Program-made: the position numbers and the translations under genes | Part shown: positions 34,176 through 46,300 of the stretch, piece by piece | How the letters are laid out: each line of letters starts with the position of its first letter | Position numbering within the stretch: the stretch's first letter is position 1 | Notes under the pieces: generated by a model | The model's input: only the letters and a program-made list of their open reading frames with translations | Databases searched by the model: none | What the model was told of the DNA's origin: nothing | DNA from: Hyperoodon ampullatus | Lineage: Eukaryota > Chordata > Mammalia > Artiodactyla > Ziphiidae | Reading direction: 5' to 3' | Assembly (NCBI GenBank): GCA_949752795.1 | Contig: OX457058.1 | Span: 153,646,353 to 153,710,352, forward strand | DNA: 64,000 nucleotides

Positions 34176-35581
34176 GAGAGTTCCGGGGAAGATGGCGAGA
34201 GTAAGACGCGGAGATCACCTTCCTCCCCACAGATACACCAGAAATACAGCTACACGTGGAACAACTCCTACAGAACACCTACTGAACGCTGGCAGAAGAC
34301 CTCAGACCTCCCAAAAGGCAAGAAACTCCCCACGTACCTGGGTAGGGAAAAGCGGAGAGATTCCCGCACAGAGGATCGGTGACGACCGGCACTCACCAGT
34401 CCGAGAGGCTTGTCTGCTCGCCCGCCGGGGCGGGCGGGGCTGGGAGCTGAGGCTCGGGCTTCGGTCGGAGCTCAGGGAGAGGACTGGGGCTGGCGGCGAG
34501 AACTCAGCCTGAAGGGGCTACTGCGTCACAGCTAGCCGGGAGGGAGTCCGGGAAAAGTCTGGACCTGCCGAAGAGGCAAGAGACTTTTTCTTCCCTCTTT
34601 GTTTCCTGGTGCGCGAGGAGAGGGGATTAAGAGCGCCGCTTAAAGGAGCTCCACAGACGGGCGCGAGCCGCATCCCAGAGACCGGCGTGGGACGCTGCGG
34701 ATGCTGCTGCCGCTGCCAAGAGGCCTGTGGGCAAGCGCAGGTCACGGTCCACGCCTCCTTTCCGGGGCTGGTGCAACGTCACGCCGGCCTCTGCCTCCGC
34801 AGGCTAGCCCCGCCTCCGTGCCCCTCCCTCCCCCCCCCCCCACCCCGCCCAGGCCTGAGTGAGCCAGAGTCCCCGAAGCGGCTGCTCCTTTAACCCTGTC
34901 CTGTCTGAGCAAAGAACAGACGCCCTCCGGCGACCTACACGCAGAGGCGGGGCCAAATCCAAAGCTGAGACCCGGGAGCTGTGAGAACAAAGAAGAGAAA
35001 GGGAAATCTCTCCCAGCAGCCTCAGAAGCAGTGGGTTAAAGCTCCACAATCAACTTGATGTACCCTGCATCTGTGGAATACACGAAAAGACAACGAATCA
35101 TCCCAAATTGAGGAGCCAGGGGTCGGTGCTGTGCCTCTGAGGTGGGAGAGCCAACTTCAGGACACTGGTTCACAAGAGACCTCCCAGCTCCACATAATAT
35201 CAAACGGCGAAAATCTTCCAGAGATCTCCATCTCAACACCAGCACCCAGCTTCACTCAACGACTAACAAGCTACAGTGCTGGACACCCTATGCCAAACAA
35301 CTAGCAAGACAGGAACACAACTCCACCCATTAGCAGAGAGGCTGCCTAAAATCATAAAAAGTCCACAGACACCCCAAAACACACCACCAGACGTGACCTG
35401 CCCACCAGAAAGACAAGATCCAGCCTCAGCTACCAGAACACAGGCATTAGTCCCCTCCACCAGGAAGCCTACACAACCCACTGAAACAACCTTAGCCACT
35501 GGGGACAGACACCAAAAACAACGGGAACTACGAACCTGCAGCCTGCAAAAAGGAGACCCCAAACACAGTAAGATAAGCAAA
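34176..35581 (+). promoter_or_regulatory. L1 5' UTR/promoter region with YY1-like site
   Basis: About 1.4 kb with a CpG-dense part near 34380-34850, the richest in the window. At +14 to +22 of the element (34189-34197) is AAGATGGCG, matching the core of the YY1 site known near the 5' end of human L1, where it helps position transcription start. An in-frame extension of ORF1 (35276-35581) is open but is likely UTR. Promoter activity is an inference. Confidence 0.75.
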
Positions 35582-36475
35582 ATGAGAAGACAGAAAAACA
35601 CACAGCAGGAGAAGGAGCAAGATAAAAACCCACCAGACCTAACAAATGAAGGAGAAATAGGCAGTCTACCTGAAAAAGAATTCAGAATAATGATAGTAAA
35701 GATGATCCAAAATCTTGGAGATAGAATAGACAAAATGCAAGAAACAGTTAACAAGGACCTAGAAGAACTAAAGATGAATCAAGCAATGATTAGAAACACA
35801 ATAAATGAAATTAAAAATACTCTAGCTGGTATCAATAGCAGAATAACTAAGGCAGAAGAACAGATAAGTGACATGGAAGATAAAATAGTGGAAATAACTA
35901 CTGCAGAGCAGAAGAAAGAAAAAAGAATGAAAAGAACTGAGGACAGTCTCAGAGACCTCTGAGACAACGTTAAACGCACCAACATTCGAATTATAGGGGT
36001 TCCAGAAGAAGAAGAGAAAAAGAAAGGGACTGAGAAAATATTTGAAGAGATTATAGTTGAAAACTTCCCTAATATGGGAAAGGAAATAGTTAATCAAGTC
36101 CAGGAGGCACAGAGAGTCCCATACAGGATAAATCCAAGGAGAAACACGCCAAGACACATATTAATCAAACTGTCAAAAAATAAATACAAAGAAAACATAT
36201 TAAAAGCAGCAAGGGAAAAACAACAAATAACACACAAGGGAATCCCCATAAGGTTAACAGCTGATCTTTCAGCAGAAACTCTGCAAGCCAGAAGGGAGTG
36301 GCAGGACATATTTAAAGTGATGAAGGAGAAAAACCTGCAACCAAGATTACTCTACCCAGCAAGGATCTCATTCAGATTTGATGGAGAAATTAAAACATTT
36401 ACAGACAAGCAAAAGCTGAGAGAGTTCAGCACCACCAAACCAGCTTTACAACAAATGCTAAAGGAACTTCTCTAG
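35582..36475 (+). pseudogene. L1 ORF1 (RNA-binding protein), one nonsense codon
   Basis: Frame of 297 codons plus TAG stop, close to the usual mammalian ORF1p size. The N-terminal part is charged and is followed by a heptad-rich stretch likely to be coiled coil (about residues 40-125, with 'MIQNLGDRIDKMQETVNKDL'). The RNA-recognition-type domain and the C-terminal domain follow ('RREWQDIFKVMKEKNLQPRL'). A TGA at 35960-35962 stands where other L1s have Trp, and it cuts the frame at codon 127. ORF1p would normally form trimers that coat L1 RNA. The chosen start is the ATG at 35582; an earlier in-frame ATG at 35276 also exists. Confidence 0.92.
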
Positions 36476-36533
36476 GCAAGAAACACAACAGAAGGAAAAT
36501 ACCTTCATTAACGAACCCAAAACAATTAATAAA

Positions 36534-39500
36534 ATGGGAATAGGAACATACATATCGATAATTACCTTAAATGTAAATGGACTAAATGCTCCCACCAAAA
36601 GATACAGATTGGCTGAATGGATACAAAAACAAGACCCATATATATGCTGTCTACAAGAGACCCACTTCAGACCTAGAGACACATACAGACTGAAAGTAAG
36701 GGGATGGAAAAATATTCCATGCAAATGGAAACCAAAAGAAAGCTGGAGTAGCAATTCTCATATCAGACAAAATAGACTTTAAAATAAAGACTACTAGAAG
36801 AGACAAAGAAGGACACTACATAATGATCAAGGGATCGATCCAAGAAGAAGATATAACAATTGTAAATATTTATGCACCCAACATAGGAGCACCTCAATAC
36901 ATAAGGTAAATAGTAACAGCCATAAAAGGGGAAAGCAACAGTAACACATTCATAGTAGGGGACTTTAACACCCCACTTTCACCAATGGACAGATCATTCA
37001 AAATGAAAATAAATAAGGAAACACAAGCTTTAAATGATACATTAAACAAGATGGACTTAATTGATATTTATAGGACATTCCATCCAAAAACAACAGAATA
37101 CACATTTTTCTCAAGTGCTCATGGAACATTCTCCAGGATAGATCATATCTTGGGTCACAAATCAAGCCTTGGTAAATTTAAGAAAATTGAAATTGTATCG
37201 AGTATCTTTTCCAACCACAATGCTATGAGACTAGATATCAATTACAGGAAAAGATCTGTAAAAAATACAAACACATGGAGGCTAAACAATACACTACTCA
37301 ATAACGAAGTGATCACTGAAGAAATCAAAGAGGAAATTAAAAAATACCTAGAAACAAATGACAATGGAGACACGACGACCCAAAACCTATGGGATGCAGC
37401 AAAAGCAGTTCTAAGAGGGAAGTTTATAGCAATACAATCCCACCTTAAGAAACAGGAAACATCTCGAATAAACAACCTAACCTTGCACCTAAAGCAATTA
37501 GAGAAAGTAGAACAAAAACACCCCAAAGTTAGCAGAAGGAAAGAAATAATAAAAATCAGATCAGAAATAAATGAAAAAGAAATGAAGGAAACAATAGCAA
37601 AGATCAATAAAACTAAAAGCTGGTTCTTTGAGAAGATAAAATTGATAAACCATTAGCCAGATTCATCAAGAAAAAAAGGGAAAAGAGTCAAATCAACAGA
37701 ATTAGAAATGAAAAAGGAGAAGTGACAGCTGACACTGCAGAAATACAAAAGATCATGAGAGATTACGACAAGCAACTCTATGCGAATAAAATGGACAACC
37801 TGGAAGAAATGGACAAATTCTTAGAAATGCACAACCTGCCAAGACTGAATCAGGAAGAAATAGAAAATATGAACAGACCAATCACAAGCACTGAAATTGA
37901 AACTGTGATAAAAAACCTTCCAACAAACAAAAGCCCAGGACCAGATGGCTTCACAGGTGAATTCTATCAAACATTTAGAGAAGAGCTAACACCTATCCTT
38001 CTCAAACTCTTCCAAAATATAGCAGAGGGAGGAACACTCCCAAACTCATTCTACGAGGCCACCATCACCCTGATACCAAAACCAGACAAGGATGTCACAA
38101 AGAAAGAAAACTACAGGCCAATATAACTGATGAACATAGAGGCAAAAATCCTCAACAAAATACTAGCAAACAGAATCCAACAGCACATTAAAAGGATCAT
38201 ACACCATGATCAAGTGGGGTTTATTCCAGGAATACAAGGATTCTTCAATGTATGCAAATCAATCAACGTGATACACCATATTAACAAATTGAAGGAGAAA
38301 AACCATATGATCTTCTCAATAGATGCAGAGAAAGCTTTCGACAAAATTCAACACCCATTTATGATAAAAACCCTGCAGAAAGTAGGTATAGAGGGAATTT
38401 TCCTCAACATAATAAAGGCCATATATGACAAACCCACAGCCAACATCGTCCTCAATGGTGAAAAACTGAAACCATTTCCACTAAGATCAGGAACAAGACA
38501 AGGTTGCCCACTTTCACTACTCTTATTCAACATAGTTTTGGAAGTTTTAACCACAGCAATCAGAGAAGAAAAGGAAATAAAAGGAATCCAAATTGGAAAA
38601 GAAGAAGTAAAGCTGTCACTGTTTGCAGATGACATGATACTATACATAGAGAATCCTAAAGATGCTACCAGAAAACTACTAGAGCTAATCAATTAATTTG
38701 GTAAAGTTGCAGGATACAAAATTAATGCACAGAAATTTCTGGCATTCCTATATACTAATGATGAAAAATCTGAAAGTGAAATCAAGAAAACACTCCCATT
38801 TACCATTGCAACAAAAAGAATAAAATATCTAGGAATAAACCTACCTAAGGAGACAAAAGACCTGTATGCAGAAAATTATAAGACACTGATGAAAGAAATT
38901 AAAGATGATACAAATAGATGGAGAGATAAACCATGTTCTTGGATTGGAAGAATCAACATTGTGAAAATGACTCTACTACCCAAAGCAATCTACAGATTCA
39001 ATGCAATCCCTATCAAACTACCACTGGCATTTTTCACAGAACTAGAACAAAAAATTTCACAATTTGTATGGAAACACAAAAGACCCCGAATAGCCAAAGC
39101 AATCTTGAGAACGAGAAATGGAGCTGGAGGAATCAGGCTCCCTGACTTCAGACTATACTACAAAGCTAGAGTAATCAAGACAGTAAGGTACTGGCACAAA
39201 AACAGAAAGATAGATCAATGGAACAGGATAGAAAGCCCAGAGATAAACCCACGCACATATGGTCACCTTATCTTTGATAAAGGAGGCTGGAATGTACAGT
39301 GGAGAAAGGACAGCCTCTTCAATAAGTGGTGCTGGGAAAACTGGACAGGGACATGTAAAAGTATGAGATTAGATCACTCCCTAACACCATACACAAAAAT
39401 AAGCTCAAAATGGATTAAAGACCTAAATGTAAGGCCAGACACTATCAAACTCTTAGAGGAAAACATAGGCAGAACACTCTATGACATAAATCACAGCCAG

Positions 39501-40346
39501 ATCCTTTTTGACCCACCTCCTAGAGAAATGGAAATAAAGACAAAAATAAACACATGGGACCTAATGAAACTTAAAAGCTTTTGCACAGCAAAGGAAACCA
39601 TAAACAAGACCAAAAGACAACCCTCAGAATGGGAGAAAATATTTGCAAATGAAGCAACAGACAAAGGATTAATCTCCAAAATTTATAAGCAGCTCATGCA
39701 GCTCAATAACAAAAAAACAAACAACCCAATCCAAAAATGGGCAGAAGACCTAAATAGGCATTTCTCCACAGAAGATATACAGACTGCCAACAAACACATG
39801 AAGGAATGCTCAACATCATTAATCATTAGAGAAATGCAAATCAAAACTACAATGAGATATCATCTCACACCAGTCAAAATGGCCATCATCAAAAAATCTA
39901 GAAACAATAAATGCTGGAGAGGGTGTGGAAAAAAGGGAACACTCTTGCACTGCTGGTGGGAATGTGAATTGGTACAGCCACTATGGAGAACAGTATGGAA
40001 GTTCCTTAAAAAACTACAAATAGAACTACCATATGACCCAGCAATCCCACTACTGGGCATATACCCTGAGAAAACCATAATTCAAAAAGAGTCATGTACC
40101 AAAATGTTCATAGCAGCCCTATTTACAATAGCCCTGAGATGGAAACAACCTAAGTGTCCATCATCGGACGAATGGATAAAGAAGATGTGGCACATATATA
40201 CAATGGAATATTACTCAGCCATAAAAAGAAACGAAATTGAGCTATTTGTAATGAGGTGGATAGACCTAGAATCTGTCATACAGAGTGAAGTAAGTCAGAA
40301 AGAGAAAGACAAATACTGTATGCTAACACATATATATGGAATTTAA
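36534..40346 (+). pseudogene. L1 ORF2 (endonuclease/reverse transcriptase), disabled
   Basis: Domains in order: apurinic-like endonuclease ('LNVNGLN' and 'QETHF' near the start; 'VGDFNTP' near 36955; 'IDHILGH' near 37138), linker, and reverse transcriptase ('SPGPDGF' near 37935; 'FADDMILY' at about 38620-38643). The C-terminal Cys/His segment ('[17 protein letters not shown]', about 39911-39961) completes it. The endonuclease nicks target DNA and the reverse transcriptase copies the RNA there. The frame changes near 36708-36718 (net +1, perhaps a 2-nt loss) and near 37630-37640 (net -1, perhaps a 4-nt loss). Nonsense codons lie at 36907-36909, 38124-38126 and 38694-38696. The final 485 codons (38889-40346) are open. 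Confidence 0.94.
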
Positions 40347-40688
40347 GAAGAAAAAAAAATGTCATGAAGAGCCTAGGGGTAAGACAGGAATGAAGACAGA
40401 GACCTACTAGAGAATGGACTTGAGCATATGGGGAGGGGGAAGGGTAAGCTGTGACAAAGCGAGAGAGAGGCATGGACATATATACACTACCAAACGTAAG
40501 GTAGATAGCTAGTGGGAAGCAGCCGCATAGCACAGGGAGATCAGCTCAGTGCTTTGTGGAGGGGTGGGATAAGGAGGGTGGGAGGGAGACGCAAGAGGGA
40601 GGGGATATGGGAACATATGTATATGTATAACTGATTCATTTTGTTATAAAGCAGAAACTAACACACCATTGTTAAGCAATTATACTCC

Positions 40689-40694
40689 AATAAA
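40689..40694 (+). terminator. L1 polyadenylation signal
   Basis: AATAAA a few bases before the A-tail that begins at 40700, as is usual for mammalian L1. Confidence 0.9.
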
Positions 40695-40705
40695 GATGTA
40701 AAAAA

Positions 40706-41485
40706 AAAAAGACAAAAGATAAGTGTTGGTGAGGATGTGAAGAAAATGGAGTCCTTGTACACTGTTGATAGGAATATAAATTGGTACAGTCATTATGGCA
40801 AACAGTATGGAGGTTCCTCAAAAAAATTAAAAATAGAACTACCAGATGATCCAGCAATCCCTCTTCTGAGTATATACCAAAAGGAAATGAAATCAGTACC
40901 TTAAAGAGATATATGCACTCCCATGTTCATTGCAGCATTATTCATAGTAGCCAAGACATGGAAACAACTTAGTGTCTATCAACAGATGAGTGGATAAAGA
41001 AATGTATATATATCCATTTGCTACATCATGGGTGAAACTGGAGGACATTATGCTAATTTAAGTAAGCCAGAAACAGAAAGAAAAATACTGCATGATCTCA
41101 CATATATGGAATCTTAAAAAGTTGAATATGTAGAAGCAGAGGGTAGAACCATGGTTACCAGGGGTGGGAAGGTAGGGGAAATAGGGGAGATGTTGGTTAA
41201 AGTGTATGAGGTTGCAGTTATGTAAGATGAATAAGTCTAGAGATTTAATGTACAACGTGATGACTACAGTTAATAATACTGTACTGTATACTAGAAATTT
41301 GCTAAGAGAGTAGATTTCAGGTGCTTTTGCCATATACAGTACCAAAAACACGGTAACTTTGTGAAGAGATGAATATGTTAATTAGCTTGACTATAGTAAT
41401 AATTTCACTATGTACATGCATATCAAAACATCATGTTGTACATCTTAAATATATCCAATTTTATTTTTAAAAAGTAAATAAAAGT
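40706..41485 (+). mobile_element. Older L1 (segment 4, 3' end)
   Basis: After the duplicated target site the older L1 resumes ('taagtgttggtgaggatgtgaag'). It reads through 'tggtacagtcattatggcaaacagtatgg' to the 3' UTR and an A-rich end near 41465-41485. Confidence 0.88.
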
Positions 41486-41504
41486 AACATTTTTACTTGT
41501 CTCT

Positions 41505-41985
41505 TTCCGTTTCTCATTCTTTTCCCTACCCACTTTTAATCATCAGCCCCTCTCAAGGGTAACCGCTATCCTTACTTCTCATGACATGGATCAGTTTTGC
41601 CTGTTTTTAAATTTCATGCAAATGGAAGCATGCAGTGCTACTGTTTTGGTCTGGCTTCTTTTGCTTATTATTACGTCTGTGAGATTCATCCGATTTGTTG
41701 TAATATCTATCAGTAGTCTTGCTCATTCTCATTGTGATAGTATTCCATTGTATAAATATACCACAATTTATGCGTTCACTCTATTGTTGATGGATATCTA
41801 GGTTGTTTCCAGTTTGGAGCTGTTACAAATAGGGTTGCTATGAATATTCTTCTACATTCTTTGGGTGAATGTATGTACACATACCTAGGGGCTGAATTGA
41901 TGGGTCATAGAGTAGGTGTGTGTTCAGTTTTGATATATATATGATGCCAAATGGTTTTTCAGATGTTGTCTTCTTAGTCATCTAC
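41505..41985 (-). mobile_element. Old L1 3' UTR, antisense
   Basis: Reverse complement of old L1 3' sequence: 'gatcagttttgcctgtttttaaatttcatg', 'gtgagattcatccgatttgttg', 'tattccattgtataaatataccacaattta' and 'tggttttt'. Similar antisense pieces occur at 51160-52440 and 58150-58745. Confidence 0.78.
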
Positions 41986-43208
41986 TCACATTCCTCACTC
42001 TCTTGTCTTTCCACCTTCAAAGAACCTACTTTGCACATAATGGATACTTAACAAAGAATCATTGTATAATATTATATATTACATATATGTGTATATCTAT
42101 ATCTATATCTACATCTCTCCATGCTGTATATAACAGAGTTAAATGTAATAATAACCCTAGTAAGCCAAAAGTCATACATACTATGCTATGCTGGGATCAC
42201 AAAGGGTGTGAGGTCAGCTGGGGGTAGCTGGGGAGCACCCATTCCCATTTGAAATTTAGGTCAACAAAGGATTCATCCATCAGTATATTGCAGGTGCCCT
42301 TTGCCTGAATTCTAGAAGTTGGTACAACTTCTTTCTTGTGGTAGTTGACAAAATGGAATCAAGCCTTTGTAAGGAAGGGGAATTAATGAAGAAGAAGTTT
42401 ATCTTTCTTCCACAGTGCTGGAATGGGGAAGAATGGGCCATGTTAGGATACTTGGAGAAGAGGAATGAGATCTTTGGTGTGGGAACAGTCCAGTAAAAGT
42501 TGCCAGGCCAAGACTCTTAGAGGTCTTATTGACTTTCTTAGAATCATTTTCGTTTCAACAAATTACCTTTTCCTGAATGTTTTTTCTGATTCAACCTTTA
42601 GAAAAGACTTGGTTTGTATAGTGATATTAGTATGGCTCTTCTGTGAACTGTCTCCCAAAACTGGGAACAACTTTCAGAATTTCTATAAATGGAAACATTA
42701 TGGTGTTGGGTGATTTTTTTTTTTTTTAATCACGGGAAAGCTCTAAAATGTGTACTGTGATTTGCTTCAAAATTGATTGATCTCATGTGCAAATTTAATG
42801 TCACTAAGAAACATAATTCCCCACAGATGTTAAATTTCTTTATTAAGCTATTAGTATCCAGGAACCCTGTGTGCTCATGAAAAGGGCCAGAGTCTGTGAC
42901 TTTGGCTAACCACCTACCTGTTCTCAGTTTCTAATGTAAAAAAAAAAGTCAGTGATTGCAATCCAGGATCCCTTACAATGAAATTGTGTGTGTGGTGGGG
43001 ATTTATCAATCTATCTTTTATCATAAGCAGTATGGGTGATTCACATTGAATGGCAAAATTACAGGTCTTTAAGTCAAGTAATTGAAGTCAAGTAAACTAC
43101 AGATTCCAAGTAGATCTGCACATATGTATCAGAAAATACTACAGAATTCATAAAGTTGAAGCGAAACGAACAGTCATTAATAATTTAAAGGAAAGAATGA
43201 TGACTATT
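41986..43208. other. Unique non-coding sequence
   Basis: Contains an AT-rich simple stretch (ATATCT units near 42090-42115) and a T-run at 42714-42727. No gene or repeat family recognised. Confidence 0.45.
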
Positions 43209-43220
43209 AAAAACCCTGAC

Positions 43221-43334
43221 TTGGGACTTCCCTGATGGTGCAGTGGTTAAGATTCCACACTCCCAATGCAGGGGGCACGGGTTCAATCCCTGGTCGGGGA
43301 ACTAAGATCCCGCATGGTACGGAAGAAAAAACAA
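43221..43334 (+). mobile_element. Older CHR-1-like tRNA-derived SINE (short)
   Basis: Head GGGACTTCCCTGATGGTGCAG, box B-like GTTCAATCC, then 'cggggaactaagatcccgcatgg' and a short A-rich tail. Target-site duplication aaaaaccctgac at 43209-43220 and 43335-43346. Confidence 0.9.
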
Positions 43335-43346
43335 AAAAACCCTGAC

Positions 43347-46300
43347 CAACTTAGGATAACACTGATGATTGACAGTACACTGATAATAATTTGTCTTTTT
43401 CAAAAGCTATGGGAACCTTGAGTCTATGCGTGCATGTTCAGGAGTTGCTCCGTGTGGCCCAGGACTGCGTAGATGCCAGATGGCATAGCAGACCCAGGAC
43501 TGCAAGTCCCTGGTGAACCCAGGGAATGTGCTAATGTAAGCTTATGAATGTGAAATTTCAGTAATCCTTAATAACCTCCTTAAGAGGTTACTAGTAAGAA
43601 CCCCTTAGTCATATGAAAAAGAAAAGTCTTTGTAATTGTTCATCATTTGCCCTGAAAAGAACCAAGAAAGAACTCATGCTAGTTCTTAGCCCAACAGGGG
43701 ACCCCACAAAACCCAACAGTGGGATGTAGACCTTCTGAGAACCAGAGTCCTATACTAATATGGCAAATAGGAATGGAGGCCCCAGTTCTCTTCGTGCAGA
43801 TGTTTAGATCTTCCTGCAGGACTTGGGTGATATGGGATGAGTTAAGAGGCACGCCCTAAAGGAGCACAGAGTGCAGTGCTAGCTATGGCTACGCAGACCC
43901 CAGTATCAGCAGCCGAGTGAGTTTGGTTGAGACTTGGATATGAGGTGATCAATTATCACGCATGTTACGGTGGGGTGAGCGGGGATGATGGAGGTAGCCT
44001 AGGTTGGGAAAGGCCAGGTCAGCACGTTGTCTGATTATTTCTCATCTTCTCTAGGTGATTTTCAATCACCTCTCATAGCTCATATATACACTTAATCGTC
44101 AAATAATTTCCTTAAAAAGCAATCAGAAAGCCAGGAATTGATTTATAGCTGAAGTCAGTTTCTATGTTGTTTAGTTCCAAATATATATATATTTCAAAGC
44201 TCTGTATGATATACAGAACCATAGAGAGATCAGAAAACATACAAAGATCAGATCTTGTCATTTGTGAATTTGGTGAATTATACCATTTGAATCACCACTT
44301 GAAAGTGTGTTATCCTACAAGTCTTATGTATTTCTCAAAATAAAGGAGGTCTTCAGATACCCAGGTGTCCAACTGCTCTCCTTTTTAGCTACCTAATATA
44401 TTTTGTATTAATCTCCACTTTGCCTTTCTCAGTCCTCAACTGCTAAGCGTTACTCTAACCAGATTCCCAGTTGATTATTTTTTTAAACGAGTGTGCTTGT
44501 GAAGGTGGCTTAGAAAGATAGTTGCACATCCTGAGCTCCTGCAGGACACCAAAAGACAGAATTAGACATGAGTCTCCCCCTCTGTGCTCACCATGAAAAT
44601 ATTAAATAGGCTAGAAGCATGAGGAAGGCACAAGAGCACACACCTTTGTAGTTGGGTTTTTCCACTGGAACCTGCAGATCAGTCTACATTTTGTGGAATA
44701 TTTTTTACAAATGTGTTTATTGACTGAGTTTTAGAAAGGTAGGTGTACCTGTGGTTGTCCTATGTTAGCTACCAGTAGGCTTAGAATTTCCTGCCTAATG
44801 TGTTAACTAGGTGTCAGGAACGTGTCACGCTAGTAAGCAATGGAAGGCCCCCGGGACCTGAGGAAGCGCTTAGTGCGTGGACAGATCTGTGACTGACTTG
44901 TCGACATACCTAGTTTGGTCTTAGAACAAAAATAGACAAATTTAGAAAGTCCGCTTTATTTCTGTGGTTGGTATGTCTTTATTCTTTGCTCTGAAATGCT
45001 AAAGAATATTCTATCAAACTGCAAATTTTAGCATCCCAACCTGTTATGACAACATTAGAAGTTGTCAAATACCTCACTGTTATTCTTTCTTCCCCTAGAA
45101 ATGGAACTTTTACACAGAACCACTTCTTACACTGGCAGGGGGAAATGTGAACTTTGCTATAATTGCTACTCTGATGTCGTCTACGCTCCCAAGAGCTTGA
45201 GGTCTCCCAAAGCTTGATTGGAAGATACCTGGTGAAGTGTGAGAGTCTATGGGGAATGAGAACGTTTGGAGTTGGAGCAAGAAGGCAGAGAATTGAGTAG
45301 AGGTTGCAGCTGTCTTGATGATAGAGTCAAGTCCTCAGAGAAGTGGAGAAAGCCTATAGCTCAGAGAACCAGCACCGATGGACTGACACACCTTGAGGCA
45401 GAGAGGGTGCTGGGACTAAGAACCCTTGGTAAAAGCCTTCACCTTAACTGTGCATGTCCACTTTTCACATACTCAATGGCAAGGGTGCCTTTGCAGTCTA
45501 GGGAAAAGATAGAGCATCAATTAAGCAATTAGCGTCACTGTCTCCTCCTCTAAAAGGACTTCTCTACCTGAAGGAAGATAGCTGGCTTTATGTTTTCTTG
45601 GAGCTCACCGCTCAGAGTTAGTTATAGTTGGAGAAAGGGACATAAGAAGGGAGAGTGTCACCATTTCTATATTCACTCCGAAAGTCCTAATACTATCTCT
45701 ATTCCCATCATCTGAGTGACTCCTTTTGTTTTTGTAAAGTGTGTTTCACGGAAGATCTTTATCTTCTTGCTTCTTGCAGTTGGAGCTTTCTACTTGTTTC
45801 TACCCACACTTTAGTGGCAAAGAATCCAAGAAAGATGATGAATTAATTAGTGTTATTGACTTCCTAAAGGGGTGAGCAGTTCATCTCACAGAGTCCAGTA
45901 ATTTTCTAAAGTGAGAGGAAAGGGTTTGTGCACATAGAGATGTGCATATGTAATGAACTTTCAAATGTATAGAATGTAACACTCACTGGGACCATTCTTA
46001 AAAAATTAAACAGATTCTCATTTAGTTTCGTCCCATATCCAAGTTAGCCTGGAAAATGACCAATGAGACAGGTCAGTCAAGCAAGCACTAGTCCCAGTTC
46101 CAGAGCCAGTGTGATGGTGGGCTTCTAATATGTATGAGACAAACACACAAACAACCCAACAGATTGAAGCTTTTCTTCTCCCTCCAACCTCCCTACCACA
46201 GGCAATGTCTCTTAACTCTTTAATTCAAGGCACTAACAATAACATCAACACATTTTGGTCTCACTTCCTCTCTCCCTTTTTCTGTTTATTCTCAAGTTGA

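Larger units (their letters stand above)
34176..40705 (+). mobile_element. Near full-length L1 retrotransposon
   Basis: About 6.53 kb with 5' UTR, ORF1, 58-bp spacer, ORF2, 3' UTR, AATAAA (40689-40694) and A-tail (from 40700). The perfect 14-bp target-site duplication aaaaagacaaaaga is at 34162-34175 and 40706-40719. The interrupted older L1 continues on each side. Both ORFs carry disabling changes, but they are few, so this is the youngest large L1 in the window. Confidence 0.96.

Noticed and set aside
35263..35754. 163-codon minus-strand open frame rich in Leu, Cys and Ser, resembling a membrane protein
   Set aside because: It is antisense to the L1 5' UTR/ORF1 junction; the hydrophobic look comes from the complement of Lys- and Glu-rich codons.
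45082..45220. Splice-acceptor-like pyrimidine tract and AG followed by a Cys/Tyr-containing short frame
   Set aside because: The frame ends after about 38 codons and there is no donor site in a fitting place. No known exon is recognised.
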